The notes beneath the pieces are model-generated. The model had not been told where the DNA came from. It saw only the letters and a program-made list of their open reading frames with translations, and did no database searches. Below, piece by piece: positions 37,698 through 46,604 of a stretch of 64,000 bases of DNA. This DNA is from Actinomadura flavalba DSM 45200 (GTDB lineage: Bacteria; Actinomycetota; Actinomycetes; Streptosporangiales; Streptosporangiaceae): positions 310,001-374,000 of the forward strand of contig NZ_KB894094.1 in NCBI RefSeq assembly GCF_000374305.1, given 5' to 3'. Both the position numbers and the translations under genes were made by a program. Positions within the stretch are counted from its first letter, which is position 1, and the number at the start of each line of letters is the position of its first letter.

Positions 37698-38069
37698 TCA
37701 GTCGTCGGCGACGAGCAGGTTCAGCAGCCAGCTCACCACCGAGACGATCAGCGCGCCCCAGAACGCGGGCCAGAACCACTCGACGTGGAACGGCAGCCGC
37801 AGCGCGTTGGCCAGGCCGCTCGTCAGCACGAGCAGCGCCGCGTTGACCACGAGCGCGAACAGGCCGAGCGTCAGCACGTAGAACGCGCAGCCGAACGCCT
37901 GGATCAGCGGCTTGAGGAACGCGTTGACGAGCCCGAAGATCACGGCGACCGCGAGCAGCGTCAGCACCTGGCGGCCGGTGGACGCGGCCGTGACGTCCAC
38001 GCCGTCCACCAGGGCCGTCGCCGCCCACAGCGCGATCGCCGACACGGCGACCCGGATGAGGAACTTCAT
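37698..38069 (-). CDS. Small four-span membrane protein (phage-holin family 4 / PF04020 type)
   Basis: The 123-residue protein is four hydrophobic helices (about residues 2-19, 33-50, 55-83, 96-118) with FGLVNAFLKPLI and LGLFALVVNAALL, the pattern of the family once called mycobacterial phage holin. Members are chromosomal and function is unknown; no phage genes are nearby. ATG 38069 has AAGGG 6 bases upstream. Confidence 0.83.
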   Translation of the reverse strand: MKFLIRVAVSAIALWAATALVDGVDVTAASTGRQVLTLLAVAVIFGLVNAFLKPLIQAFGCAFYVLTLGLFALVVNAALLVLTSGLANALRLPFHVEWFWPAFWGALIVSVVSWLLNLLVADD

Positions 38070-38107
38070 GATCATCCCTTCCCCGGGAACGGGTCAAGGG
38101 ACGCCGA

Positions 38108-39436
38108 TCAAAGCGTGAAAGCGCCGTCCTCGACGGGACCGATGACGGTGAGCGCCTGCGGGCGGGTCAGCACGTCGGCGGCGACCGCCGCGACGTCGTC
38201 CAGCGTGACCGCGTCGATGCGGGCGATGACCTCGTCCACCGGGAGCAGCGTCTCGTAGACCAGCTCGCTCTTGCCGATCCGGCTCATCCGCGACCCGGTG
38301 TCCTCCAGGCCGAGCACCATCCCGCCGCGCGCCTGGCCCTTGCCCCGCTCCAGCTCCTCGGCGGTGAGCCCGTTCGCCGCGACCTCCGCGACGCCGTCCC
38401 GGCACAGCGACAGCACCTCGTCGGCCTTGCCCGGCTGGCAGCCCGCGTAGACGCCGAACACGCCCGTGTCCGCGTACTGCGCCGTGTAGCTGTACACCGA
38501 GTACGCCAGGCCGCGCTTCTCCCGGATCTCCTGGAACAGCCGCGACGACATGCCGCCGCCCAGCGCGGCGTTCAGCACGCCCAGCGCGAACCGGCGCTCG
38601 TCCGTGCGGGCCAGGCCCGCGCCGCCGAGCACGATGTGCGCCTGCTCGGTGTCCTTGTCGAGGACCACCGTCGTCGGGGACACCGCGACCGGGTCGCCGC
38701 CCAGGCGGGGCGGCGCCGGCGGCGGGCCGGACGGGTCCAGGTGGGGCGCGAACGCGTCCGCGACGAGCCGCACGACCGTGTCGTGGTCGAGGTTGCCCGC
38801 CGCCGACACCACCAGGTTCGACGGGACGTAGTGCCGCCGGTAGTAGGCGTGCACGGCGTCGCGCGACAGCGCGTTGATCGAGTCGATCGTGCCGAGGATC
38901 GGGCGGCCGATCGGGACGTCGCCGTACAGCGCGGTGGAGAACTCGTCGTGGATGAGGTCGCCCGGGTCGTCGTCGCGCATGTGGATCTCTTCGAGGATCA
39001 CGCCGCGCTCGGCGTCCACGTCCTCGGGACGGTTCAGCGACGCCGCCACCATGTCGGCGACGACGTCGACCGCCAGCGGCAGGTCGGCGTCGAGCACCCG
39101 CGCGTAGTAGCAGGTGTACTCCTTGGCGGTGAACGCGTTGAGGTCGCCGCCGACCGCGTCGATCGCCGCGCTGATCTCCAGCGCGGACCGGCGCGGCGTC
39201 CCCTTGAACAGGACGTGCTCCAGGAAGTGGCTGGCGCCCGCGTCCGCCGGGGTCTCGTCGCGCGACCCGACGTTCGCCCAGATCCCGAACGCCGCCGACC
39301 GCACCCCCGGGATCTCCTCGGTGATGACGCGCAGCCCGCCGGGCAGCACCGTGCGCCGGACGACGCCGGAGCCGTCCGCGCCGGGGTGGAGGATCAGGGT
39401 GGAGCCGGGCTCCTGCGCCCGCGCCGACAGCGTCAC
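38108..39436 (-). CDS. M16-family zinc metalloprotease
   Basis: A 442-residue protease with the inverted zinc site HFLEH at 70-74 (GASHFLEHVLFKGTP) and the third ligand Glu in AERGVILEEIHM. The second, inactive half (TEQAHIVLGGAGLARTDERR, GGGMSSRLFQEIREKRGLAYSVYSY) contains the R/Y pair. It resembles mitochondrial processing peptidase beta. Its place directly downstream of pnp is conserved in Gram-positive bacteria. Confidence 0.93.
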   Translation of the reverse strand: MTLSARAQEPGSTLILHPGADGSGVVRRTVLPGGLRVITEEIPGVRSAAFGIWANVGSRDETPADAGASHFLEHVLFKGTPRRSALEISAAIDAVGGDLNAFTAKEYTCYYARVLDADLPLAVDVVADMVAASLNRPEDVDAERGVILEEIHMRDDDPGDLIHDEFSTALYGDVPIGRPILGTIDSINALSRDAVHAYYRRHYVPSNLVVSAAGNLDHDTVVRLVADAFAPHLDPSGPPPAPPRLGGDPVAVSPTTVVLDKDTEQAHIVLGGAGLARTDERRFALGVLNAALGGGMSSRLFQEIREKRGLAYSVYSYTAQYADTGVFGVYAGCQPGKADEVLSLCRDGVAEVAANGLTAEELERGKGQARGGMVLGLEDTGSRMSRIGKSELVYETLLPVDEVIARIDAVTLDDVAAVAADVLTRPQALTVIGPVEDGAFTL

Positions 39437-39525
39437 GGAACTCTCGCAATCTGGTGTTCGACGGGAGAAACGGGCCGACCGGCCCGCCCCGGAAAAGGGA
39501 CGGACCGGTCGTGTGACGCAGAGCG

Positions 39526-41862
39526 TCAGGAGTTGCGTGTGCCGCCCTCGTCGCGGGGGCTGCGGCTGCGACGACGGCGCGGAGCGCCGCCGCGTCCGCC
39601 GTCACCGTCGCCGGAGTCGGCGGCGTCGGCCTGGCCCTCCGGGGCGTCGCCGCCCTCGGCCTTGGCGGCGGCCTCGCGCTCGACGACCTCGACCGGGACC
39701 AGCGACAGCTTGCCGCGCTGGTCGATCTCGGTCACCTCGACCTGGACCTTCTCACCGACCTTGATGACGTCCTCGACGTTCTCGATCCGCGCGCCGCCGT
39801 GCAGCTTGCGGATCTGCGAGACGTGCAGCAGGCCGTCCTTGCCGGGCAGCAGCGACACGAACGCGCCGAACGTCGTCGTCTTCACGACGGTGCCGAGGAA
39901 CCGCTCCCCGACCTCGGGCATGTGCGGGTTGGCGATCGCGTTGATCGCCTGCCGCGCCGCCTCGGCGGACGGGCCGTCGGTCGCGCCGACGTAGATGGTG
40001 CCGTCGTCCTCGATCGAGATGTCCGCGCCGGTGTCGTCCTGGATCGAGTTGATCATCTTGCCCTTCGGGCCGATGACCTCACCGATCTTGTCCACCGGGA
40101 CCTTGATCGTGATGATGCGCGGCGCGAACGGGCTCATCTCGGCGGGCGCCTCGATGGCCTCGTTCATGACGTCCAGGATCGCCAGCCGGGCGCCCTTGGC
40201 CTGCTTCAGCGCGGCCGTCAGCACCGAGGCGGGGATGCCGTCGAGCTTGGTGTCGAGCTGGAGCGCGGTGATGAGGTCACGGGTGCCGGCGACCTTGAAG
40301 TCCATGTCGCCGAACGCGTCCTCGGCGCCGAGGATGTCGGTCAGCGTGACGTACTCGCCGCCCTCGTGGATGAGGCCCATCGCGATGCCCGCGACCATCT
40401 GCCGCAGCGGGACGCCCGCGTCGAGCAGCGCCATCGTGGACGCGCAGACCGAGCCCATCGACGTCGAGCCGTTGGAGCCCAGCGCCTCGGAGACCTGCCG
40501 GATCGCGTACGGGAACTCCTCGCGCGCCGGCAGCACCGGGATCAGGGCGCGCTCGGCGAGCGCGCCGTGCCCGATCTCGCGCCGCTTCGGCGAACCCACG
40601 CGGCCGGTCTCACCGGTCGAGTAAGGCGGGAAGTTGTAGTTGTGCATGTACCGCTTGGTCTTGTCCGGGTTGAGCGTGTCGATCGTCTGCTCCATGCGGA
40701 GCATGTTCAGCGTCGTGACGCCGAGGATCTGGGTCTCACCACGCTCGAAGATCGCCGAGCCGTGCACGCGCGGCAGCACGTGGGCCTCGGCGGTGAGCTG
40801 CCGGATGTCCTTGACGCCGCGGCCGTCCATGCGCAGGCCGTCGCGGACGACGCGCTCGCGGATCAGCTTCTTGGTGACGGCGCGGTAGGCGGCGGAGATC
40901 TCCTTCTCCCGGCCCTCGAAGTCGGCGGCGAGCCACTCGACGGCGCCGGCCTTGATCTCGTCCAGGCGGGACTCGCGGTCCTGCTTGCCGGGGATCGTCA
41001 GCGCCTCGGCCAGCTCCTTGGAGACGGCGGCGGTGACGGCGTCCAGGACGTCCTGCTCGTAGTCCAGGAAGATCGGGTACTCACCGGTCTCCTTGGCGGC
41101 CTCGGCGGCCAGCGCGGCCTGCGCCTGGCAGAGCACCTTGATGAACGGCTTGGCGGCGTCCAGGCCCTGCGCGACCGTCTCCTCGGTGGGGGCGGTGCCG
41201 CCCTCGCCGACGAGCTTGATCGTGTCCTTGGTGGACTCGGCCTCGACCATCATGATCGCGACGTCGCCGTCCTCCAGGGTGCGGCCCGCGACGACCATGT
41301 CGAACGTGGCGCGCTCCAGCTCGGAGTGGCGCGGGAACGCGACCCACTGGCCGTCGATCAGCGCGACGCGCACGCCGCCGATCGGACCCGAGAAGGGCAG
41401 CCCGGCGAGCTGCGTGGACAGCGACGCGGCGTTGATCGCGACGACGTCGTACAGGTCGTCGGGGTGCAGCGACATGATCGTGCCGACGACCTGGATCTCG
41501 TTGCGCAGGCCCTTGACGAACGAGGGGCGCAGCGGGCGGTCGATCAGCCGGCAGGTGAGGATGGCGTCCTCGGAGGGACGGCCCTCGCGGCGGAAGAACG
41601 AGCCGGGGATGCGCCCGGCGGCGTACATCCGCTCCTCGATGTCGACGGTGAGCGGGAAGAAGTCCAGGTTGTCCTTGGGCTTCTTGGACGCGGTGGTGGC
41701 CGACAGCACCATCGTCTCGTCGTCCAGGTAGGCGACGGCCGAACCGGCCGCCTGACGGGCCAGACGGCCCGTCTCGAAGCGGATCGTGCGGGTGCCGAAG
41801 GACCCGTTGTCGATCACGGCTTCGGTGCTCATGGCGCCTTCGATGCGCGGAGCTTCTGTCAC
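39526..41862 (-). CDS. pnp: Polynucleotide phosphorylase / guanosine pentaphosphate synthetase
   Basis: The 778-residue enzyme has two RNase PH domains ([36 protein letters not shown]), a KH domain ([20 protein letters not shown]) and an S1 domain ([20 protein letters not shown]). It degrades RNA 3'-5' with phosphate and, in actinomycetes, is also linked to pppGpp synthesis. GTG 41862 has GGAGG 8 bases upstream; ATG 41832 ([10 protein letters not shown]) is a good alternative. The tail is Gly/Asp/Arg-rich ([16 protein letters not shown]), a possible RNase-binding or RNA-binding extension. Confidence 0.95.
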   Translation of the reverse strand: MTEAPRIEGAMSTEAVIDNGSFGTRTIRFETGRLARQAAGSAVAYLDDETMVLSATTASKKPKDNLDFFPLTVDIEERMYAAGRIPGSFFRREGRPSEDAILTCRLIDRPLRPSFVKGLRNEIQVVGTIMSLHPDDLYDVVAINAASLSTQLAGLPFSGPIGGVRVALIDGQWVAFPRHSELERATFDMVVAGRTLEDGDVAIMMVEAESTKDTIKLVGEGGTAPTEETVAQGLDAAKPFIKVLCQAQAALAAEAAKETGEYPIFLDYEQDVLDAVTAAVSKELAEALTIPGKQDRESRLDEIKAGAVEWLAADFEGREKEISAAYRAVTKKLIRERVVRDGLRMDGRGVKDIRQLTAEAHVLPRVHGSAIFERGETQILGVTTLNMLRMEQTIDTLNPDKTKRYMHNYNFPPYSTGETGRVGSPKRREIGHGALAERALIPVLPAREEFPYAIRQVSEALGSNGSTSMGSVCASTMALLDAGVPLRQMVAGIAMGLIHEGGEYVTLTDILGAEDAFGDMDFKVAGTRDLITALQLDTKLDGIPASVLTAALKQAKGARLAILDVMNEAIEAPAEMSPFAPRIITIKVPVDKIGEVIGPKGKMINSIQDDTGADISIEDDGTIYVGATDGPSAEAARQAINAIANPHMPEVGERFLGTVVKTTTFGAFVSLLPGKDGLLHVSQIRKLHGGARIENVEDVIKVGEKVQVEVTEIDQRGKLSLVPVEVVEREAAAKAEGGDAPEGQADAADSGDGDGGRGGAPRRRRSRSPRDEGGTRNS

Positions 41863-42047
41863 GGAGGACCTCCAGGTCTGGAATGGTCCCCGCGGCCGTT
41901 ACCCGTGGCTTTTCACGCAGTGCCGGTCTTCGATCGAAGCATACGGATCGCTCCTCGATCCGGACGCCACTACCGAGGACCGGCCGCACCAACGGTGTCC
42001 GCGGGGTAATAAGCGTTGTTCTGTTCAGTTGTGGCCGGTAGACCGGT

Positions 42048-42084
42048 GTGAGGGGCGCGGCCCCGTGCGGGCCGCGCCCCTCAC
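42048..42084 (-). terminator. Strong hairpin between rpsO and pnp
   Basis: A perfect 16-bp stem (42048-42063 with 42069-42084) and a 5-base loop CGTGC start 5 bases past the rpsO stop. An rpsO-pnp intergenic hairpin is known in Escherichia coli and Streptomyces as attenuator and RNase III site. The remaining 180 bases before pnp also hold a 7-bp hairpin (CGGATCG-ctcct-CGATCCG, 41944-41962). Confidence 0.8.
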
Positions 42085-42088
42085 CGTG

Positions 42089-42358
42089 TCAGCGGCGCAG
42101 GCCGAGGCGCTCGATGAGCGCCCGGTAGCGGTTGATGTCCTTGTTGGACAGGTACTTCAGGAGGCGGCGACGACGGCCGACCAGCAGCAGGAGGCCGCGG
42201 CGGCTGTGGTGGTCGTGCTTGTGCTCCTTGAGGTGCTCGGTCAGATCGTTGATCCGCCGGGTGAGCAGCGCGACCTGGACTTCCGGGGAGCCGGTGTCAC
42301 CCTCAGTGGTCGCGTACTCTTCGATGATCTTGTTCTTGGTGGCGGTGTCGAGCGACAC
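42089..42358 (-). CDS. rpsO: 30S ribosomal protein S15
   Basis: The 89-residue protein is S15 throughout: [49 protein letters not shown] in its central helices. It binds 16S rRNA at the 20-21-22 junction. The usual order rpsO-pnp is kept. Confidence 0.96.
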   Translation of the reverse strand: MSLDTATKNKIIEEYATTEGDTGSPEVQVALLTRRINDLTEHLKEHKHDHHSRRGLLLLVGRRRRLLKYLSNKDINRYRALIERLGLRR

Positions 42359-42435
42359 GTGGCTCCTTCAGTGGGATCGTCACCCGCAGATCACGGCCGC
42401 CTGGCCAGAGGAATCCGCATGATGCGTTGTGGAAG

Positions 42436-42465
42436 TGACGTGCCGCATGAGGGTGCAGCACGTCA
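42436..42465 (-). promoter_or_regulatory. Candidate rpsO leader hairpin
   Basis: TGACGTGC (42436-42443) and GCACGTCA (42458-42465) form an 8-bp stem with a 14-base loop, 78-107 bases upstream of the rpsO start on the coding strand. S15 often represses its own mRNA through leader structures, so this could be such an element; the rest of the 201-bp gap (42359-42559) shows no gene. Confidence 0.4.
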
Positions 42466-42559
42466 GAACCGGGCTCTTACCCGGCGACTATTCACCGTAC
42501 CACGCCTGAAAGCCCCCGCGTTACGGGGCACCACCCACCGTGACCGGCGGGTCAGCGGA

Positions 42560-43504
42560 TCAGCGGGTCAGGTCGCGGGCACGGTCCACGTCGTTGTTCA
42601 TCGCCTCGACGAGCGCCTCGACCGAGTCGAACTTGAGCGTGTCGCGGATGCGAGCGAGGAAGTCGACGGCCATGTGCTCGCCGTAAAGGTCGAGGTCGTC
42701 GCGGTCCAGCGCGTACGCCTCGACGGTGCGCTCCCCCGCGCCCTCGAACGTCGGGTTCGTGCCGATGGAGATGGCGGCGGGCCAGCGGGCGTCCGGATAG
42801 CGCTCGGAGTCGCAGACGAGCCAGCCCGCGTAGACGCCGTCGGCCGGGATCGCCGTGTGCGGGACCGTCTCCAGGTTCGCCGTCGGGAAGCCGAGCGCGC
42901 GCCCGCGCTGGTGGCCGCGCACGACGACGCCCTCCACCCGGTGCGGACGGCCCAGCGCCTCGGCGGCGGCCGCGACGTCGCCCGACTCCAGCGCGCCCCG
43001 GATCGACGTCGAGGAGATCGTGCCGCCGTTGGCGACCAGCGGCACGCCCTCGGCGGTGAAGTCGTACTTCTCCCCCAGCTCGCGCAGCAGCGGGACGTCG
43101 CCCTTGGCCTTGTGCCCGAACCGGAAGTCCTCACCGACGATCACGTGCGCGGCGTGCAGCCGCTCGACCAGGACGGACCGGACGAACTCGTCCGGCGGGA
43201 CCTGCGACAGCTCCAGCGTGAACGGCACCACGGCCACCGCGTCGGTGCCGAGACCCTCCAGCAGCTCGATGCGGCGCCGCGTGGACGCCAGCAACGGCGG
43301 ATGCGTGCCGGGGCGCACCACCTCGTCGGGGTGCGGGTCGAACGTGATCACGACCGAGCGCAGCCCCCGCTCGCGGGCCTCGTCGGCCGCCGCGCGCACG
43401 ATGCGCTCGTGGCCGCGGTGCACCCCGTCGAACACCCCGATGGTGACGACCGACCTGCCCCAGTCGGCGGGAACCTCGTCGAGGCCGTGCCAGCGCCGCA
43501 CCAT
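42560..43504 (-). CDS. ribF: Bifunctional riboflavin kinase/FAD synthetase
   Basis: A protein of 314 residues. The N-terminal adenylyltransferase has GVFDGVHRGH (23-32) and ISSTSIRGALESGD; the C-terminal kinase has GRALGFPTANL and NPTFEG. It makes FMN and then FAD from riboflavin. ATG 43504 with AGGGAG upstream is preferred over the longer frame to 43540. It follows truB by 79 bases and precedes rpsO. Confidence 0.95.
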   Translation of the reverse strand: MVRRWHGLDEVPADWGRSVVTIGVFDGVHRGHERIVRAAADEARERGLRSVVITFDPHPDEVVRPGTHPPLLASTRRRIELLEGLGTDAVAVVPFTLELSQVPPDEFVRSVLVERLHAAHVIVGEDFRFGHKAKGDVPLLRELGEKYDFTAEGVPLVANGGTISSTSIRGALESGDVAAAAEALGRPHRVEGVVVRGHQRGRALGFPTANLETVPHTAIPADGVYAGWLVCDSERYPDARWPAAISIGTNPTFEGAGERTVEAYALDRDDLDLYGEHMAVDFLARIRDTLKFDSVEALVEAMNNDVDRARDLTR

Positions 43505-43583
43505 GTACTCCCTGCGTCCGACTGCCCGAATGTGCAGCACGAGTCTAAATGCCGCGCCTCCGCGCGGCGGGGCCAGGGGGCGG

Positions 43584-44468
43584 TCACCCCGCGAAGACGG
43601 CGAGCGGCTTGGCGCCGCGGCCCTGCTCCTCGACGAGCGCGAGCAGTTCGCCGTCCGGCCCGAAGACGCCGACCGGGCCAGGCCCGAGGCCGAGGGCGGT
43701 GAGGCGGCCGCCGTGCACGACCTTGCGGGCGTCGTCGGCGTCCACGTCGCGGCGCGGGAAGGCGGCGGCGACGGCGGCGCCGATCGGCAGCACGGCCAGG
43801 TCCTCGGCGTGCCGCTCCAGCGTGCGGGCGGCGTCGAGGCCGTAGGGGCCGACGCGGGTGCGGCGCAGCGCCGTGAGGTGGCCGCCGCAGCCGAGGGAGG
43901 CGCCCAGGTCGCGGGCCAGGGCGCGGATGTAGGTGCCGGACGAGCACGTGATCGACGCGTCCACGTCGAGGACGTCGCCGTCGCGGCGCACGCCGGTGAC
44001 CGCGAACTCCGGCACCGTGACGGGCCGCGCCTTCAGCGCGACCTCCTCCCCCGCGCGCGCCTTCTTGTACGCCCGCTCGCCGTTCACCTTGATCGCGCTG
44101 ACCTGCGGCGGAACCTGCTGGATCGTGCCGGTGAGGGCCGCGATGCCCTCGGCCAGCGCGGCGTCGGTGACCGCCGCCGCCGACGCCGTCGCGGTGACCT
44201 CGCCCTCGGCGTCGTCGGTGTTGGTGGACGCGCCGAGCCGGATCGTGGCGTCGTAGCCCTTCTCCGTCAGCGCCAGATGGCCGAGCAGCCGCGTCGCCTT
44301 GCCGACGCCGACGACGAGCACGCCCGTCGCCATCGGGTCCAGCGTGCCCGCGTGCCCGACCTTGCGGGTGCGCGCCAGGCGGCGCATCCGCGCCACGACG
44401 TCGTGCGACGTCCAGCCGCTCGCCTTGTCCACGATCACCAGGCCGGATTCGGCCGGTCCGTCGGTCAC
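43584..44468 (-). CDS. truB: tRNA pseudouridine(55) synthase
   Basis: The 294-residue enzyme has the TruB signature KVGHAGTLDPMATGVL with catalytic Asp44, plus YDATIRLGASTNTDDAEGE and the CSSGTYIRALARDLG strand. A C-terminal PUA-like part follows. It isomerises U55 in the T-loop of tRNAs. Its GTG overlaps the nrnA stop by 4 bases. Confidence 0.95.
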   Translation of the reverse strand: MTDGPAESGLVIVDKASGWTSHDVVARMRRLARTRKVGHAGTLDPMATGVLVVGVGKATRLLGHLALTEKGYDATIRLGASTNTDDAEGEVTATASAAAVTDAALAEGIAALTGTIQQVPPQVSAIKVNGERAYKKARAGEEVALKARPVTVPEFAVTGVRRDGDVLDVDASITCSSGTYIRALARDLGASLGCGGHLTALRRTRVGPYGLDAARTLERHAEDLAVLPIGAAVAAAFPRRDVDADDARKVVHGGRLTALGLGPGPVGVFGPDGELLALVEEQGRGAKPLAVFAG

Positions 44469-45577
44469 GTCACGCTCTCCGCGGGGTCGGTGGTGCCGAG
44501 CGGGCGCAGTGCCGCGCGCAGCCCGTCGATGAGGTCCTCCGGGTCGCCGGAGGCGGTGTAGGCGGCGGCGTCGCGGTGCCCGCCGCCGCCGAGGGCGGAG
44601 CAGGCGGAGCCCACGTCCACGCGGCCCTTGGCCCGCGTGGACACGTACCACTCGCCCGCGTCGGTCTCCTTGAGGACGACCGCGACCTCCGCCTCGTCGG
44701 TGCGGCGGAGCTGGTCGATGACGCCTTCGAGTTGGTCGAACGGGACGTCCCGGGCGGCGCGGTCGGCGAGGGCGATCGTCGTCCAGACCAGGCCCAGCCC
44801 GCCGGCGGCGTCCCGCTCCAGCCGGGCGCGGGCCAGCGCCCCCGCGAGCACCTGGAGGTACCCGAACGGGGCACGGTCCCACAGCTCGCGGCTGACCGTC
44901 TCCGGCCGGACGCCGACCTCCAGCAGCCGCCCCGCCAGATCGTGCACCTGCGGGGTCGTGCACGGGTACTTGAACGAGCCGGTGTCGCTCGCCAGCCCCG
45001 CGTACAGGCCCTCGGCGATGTCGTGGGTGAGCGGCGCGCCGAGGCGGCGGATCAGCTCGTCCACCAGGACGGCCGTCGCGGCGGCGCCCGGATCGACCAG
45101 GCGGACCGTGCCGAAGTCGCTGCCGGTCGCGTGGTGGTCGACGACGATCAGCTCGGCCGCCGACGTCGCCGGGCCCGCCAGCGACCCCAGCCGCTCCGGC
45201 CCCGCCGAGTCGAGCGCGATCATGAGCTGCGGCGCCGAGGGCACCGTCGCCGGATCGGCCAGCAGCTCCTGACCGGGCAGGAAGCGCAGGCTCGCCGGGA
45301 TCACGAACGGCTCGCCGAACGACGCCACGCAGCGCTTGCCCAGCCCGCGCAGCGCCTGGGTGAGCGCCAGCATCGAGCCGAGCGCGTCGCCGTCGGGGAC
45401 GACGTGGCACGCCAGGCAGATCTCGTCGGCCGCGTCGATCACCCGCAGCGCACGCTCCCAGTCCAGACCGGGCCGCCACGGCCCGTCCGCCGGGCGCCGC
45501 CGCGCCGGCCCGCCGCCCCCGGGCACGCCCGGGGCGGCGGCGCGGACGACCGTGCAGGACGCCACCGGCCCCCGCAT
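44465..45577 (-). CDS. nrnA: DHH/DHHA1 phosphoesterase (NrnA-like oligoribonuclease/pAp phosphatase)
   Basis: The 370-residue protein has the DHH motifs CHVVPDGDALGSMLAL, MIALDSAG, VVDHHATGSDFG and GLASDTGSFKY, and the DHHA1 domain with GGGGHRDAAAYT. It degrades 2-5 nt RNAs and dephosphorylates pAp. The annotated ATG shares a base with the rbfA stop (TGATG); the first 38 residues are Pro/Arg/Gly-rich and not part of the fold, so the true start may be slightly later. Confidence 0.9.
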   Translation of the reverse strand: MRGPVASCTVVRAAAPGVPGGGGPARRRPADGPWRPGLDWERALRVIDAADEICLACHVVPDGDALGSMLALTQALRGLGKRCVASFGEPFVIPASLRFLPGQELLADPATVPSAPQLMIALDSAGPERLGSLAGPATSAAELIVVDHHATGSDFGTVRLVDPGAAATAVLVDELIRRLGAPLTHDIAEGLYAGLASDTGSFKYPCTTPQVHDLAGRLLEVGVRPETVSRELWDRAPFGYLQVLAGALARARLERDAAGGLGLVWTTIALADRAARDVPFDQLEGVIDQLRRTDEAEVAVVLKETDAGEWYVSTRAKGRVDVGSACSALGGGGHRDAAAYTASGDPEDLIDGLRAALRPLGTTDPAESVT

Positions 45578-46083
45578 CAGGACCGGCGTCCCGCGGGGCC
45601 GTCCGCCGATCCCCCGCCGCTCGTGCCGGTGTCCTCGGCGGACGCCTCGTCGTCCTCGTCGTCCTCGTCGTCGGTGCGGTACGGGTTGGCGTCGCCGGCG
45701 GGCTTGGCGTCCCTGGCGGCCGCCGCGACCTCCGCGTCCCGCTCCCGCGCCTTGGCGAGCAGCTCGTTGATGTGCTCGGCGTTCTCCATGAGCGCGTCGA
45801 GCACGAAGGTGATGCTCGGCGTGTGCCGCACGCCCGTCTGCTTGCCGACCTCCGACCGGATGACGCCCTTGGCGCTCTCCAGCGCCGCCGCGGACTCCGC
45901 CCGCTCCTTCTCCGACCCGTACACCGTGTAGTAGACGGTGGCGTCGCGCAGGTCGTTGGTGATGCGGGTGTCGGTCACGGTCACGAAGCCGAGCCGGGGG
46001 TCCTTGATCCGGCGCTCCAGCATCTCGGCGACGATCTGCTGGATGCGGTCGGCGAGCTTGCGCGCCCGCGCTGCGTCCACCAT
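45577..46083 (-). CDS. rbfA: 30S ribosome-binding factor A
   Basis: The 168-residue protein has the RbfA KH-like fold ([63 protein letters not shown]). It assists 16S rRNA 5'-end maturation. The C-terminal 40 residues form a disordered acidic tail ([17 protein letters not shown]), common in actinobacteria. Confidence 0.95.
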   Translation of the reverse strand: MVDAARARKLADRIQQIVAEMLERRIKDPRLGFVTVTDTRITNDLRDATVYYTVYGSEKERAESAAALESAKGVIRSEVGKQTGVRHTPSITFVLDALMENAEHINELLAKARERDAEVAAAARDAKPAGDANPYRTDDEDDEDDEASAEDTGTSGGGSADGPAGRRS

Positions 46084-46115
46084 GAGCGCACTCCCTTTCT
46101 GGTCGGGCGAGGAGG

Positions 46116-46424
46116 TCAGTCCTCGTCGGTGTAGAGCCGCCGCCGCGCGGACAGCAGCTCGATCTCCGGGCGACCGGCCACGAGGCGCTCACATCGGTCC
46201 AGCACCTGCTCGCAGTTGGCCGCCGTGGCCGAGACCACCGCGATGCCGAGTTCCGCGCGGCGGTGCAGGTCGTTGTCCCCCGTCTCCGCGACCGCTACCC
46301 CGGGGAAGTGCTTGCGCACCTCCGCGACGACCGGACGCACCACCGAGCGCTTCTGCTTCAGCGACCGTACGTCGCCGAGCAGCAGGTCGAGTGTCAGCGC
46401 ACCCACGTACACCTGGCCGATCAC
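46116..46424 (-). CDS. ylxP: DUF503 (YlxP) family protein
   Basis: A 102-residue protein: [30 protein letters not shown] then [16 protein letters not shown], the DUF503 pattern. GTG 46424 has GAAGAG upstream and begins the homology; the longer frame is low complexity. YlxP lies between infB and rbfA in most Gram-positive genomes and takes part in ribosome assembly. Confidence 0.9.
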   Translation of the reverse strand: MIGQVYVGALTLDLLLGDVRSLKQKRSVVRPVVAEVRKHFPGVAVAETGDNDLHRRAELGIAVVSATAANCEQVLDRCERLVAGRPEIELLSARRRLYTDED

Positions 46425-46567
46425 CTCGTGTTTCTCTTCGTTGGAACGACGGCGCGGACGCCGCGTGTTCCCGGGCCCGGGTCGCGCGCGCCGGGCCGGG
46501 GGGTACCGGGAATGCGGCGACGCCAGGCGTTGACGATCTACCTGGCGTCGCATGTGCGTTGACCGGA

Positions 46568-46595
46568 ACGGGCGGCCTGCGCGCAGACCGCCCGT
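46568..46595 (-). terminator. Hairpin after infB
   Basis: ACGGGCGG (46568-46575) pairs with CCGCCCGT (46588-46595); the 12-base loop contains the palindrome TGCGCGCA. It lies 10 bases past the infB stop. The 143 bases from here to ylxP may hold a separate promoter for ylxP-rbfA-nrnA-truB-ribF; I could not identify one. Confidence 0.6.
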
Positions 46596-46604
46596 CCCCG
46601 TGCG

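Noticed and set aside
37698..38069. Prophage remnant, because of the holin family name
   Set aside because: The family is chromosomal in actinobacteria, and there are no integrase, capsid, lysin or attachment-site signs around it.
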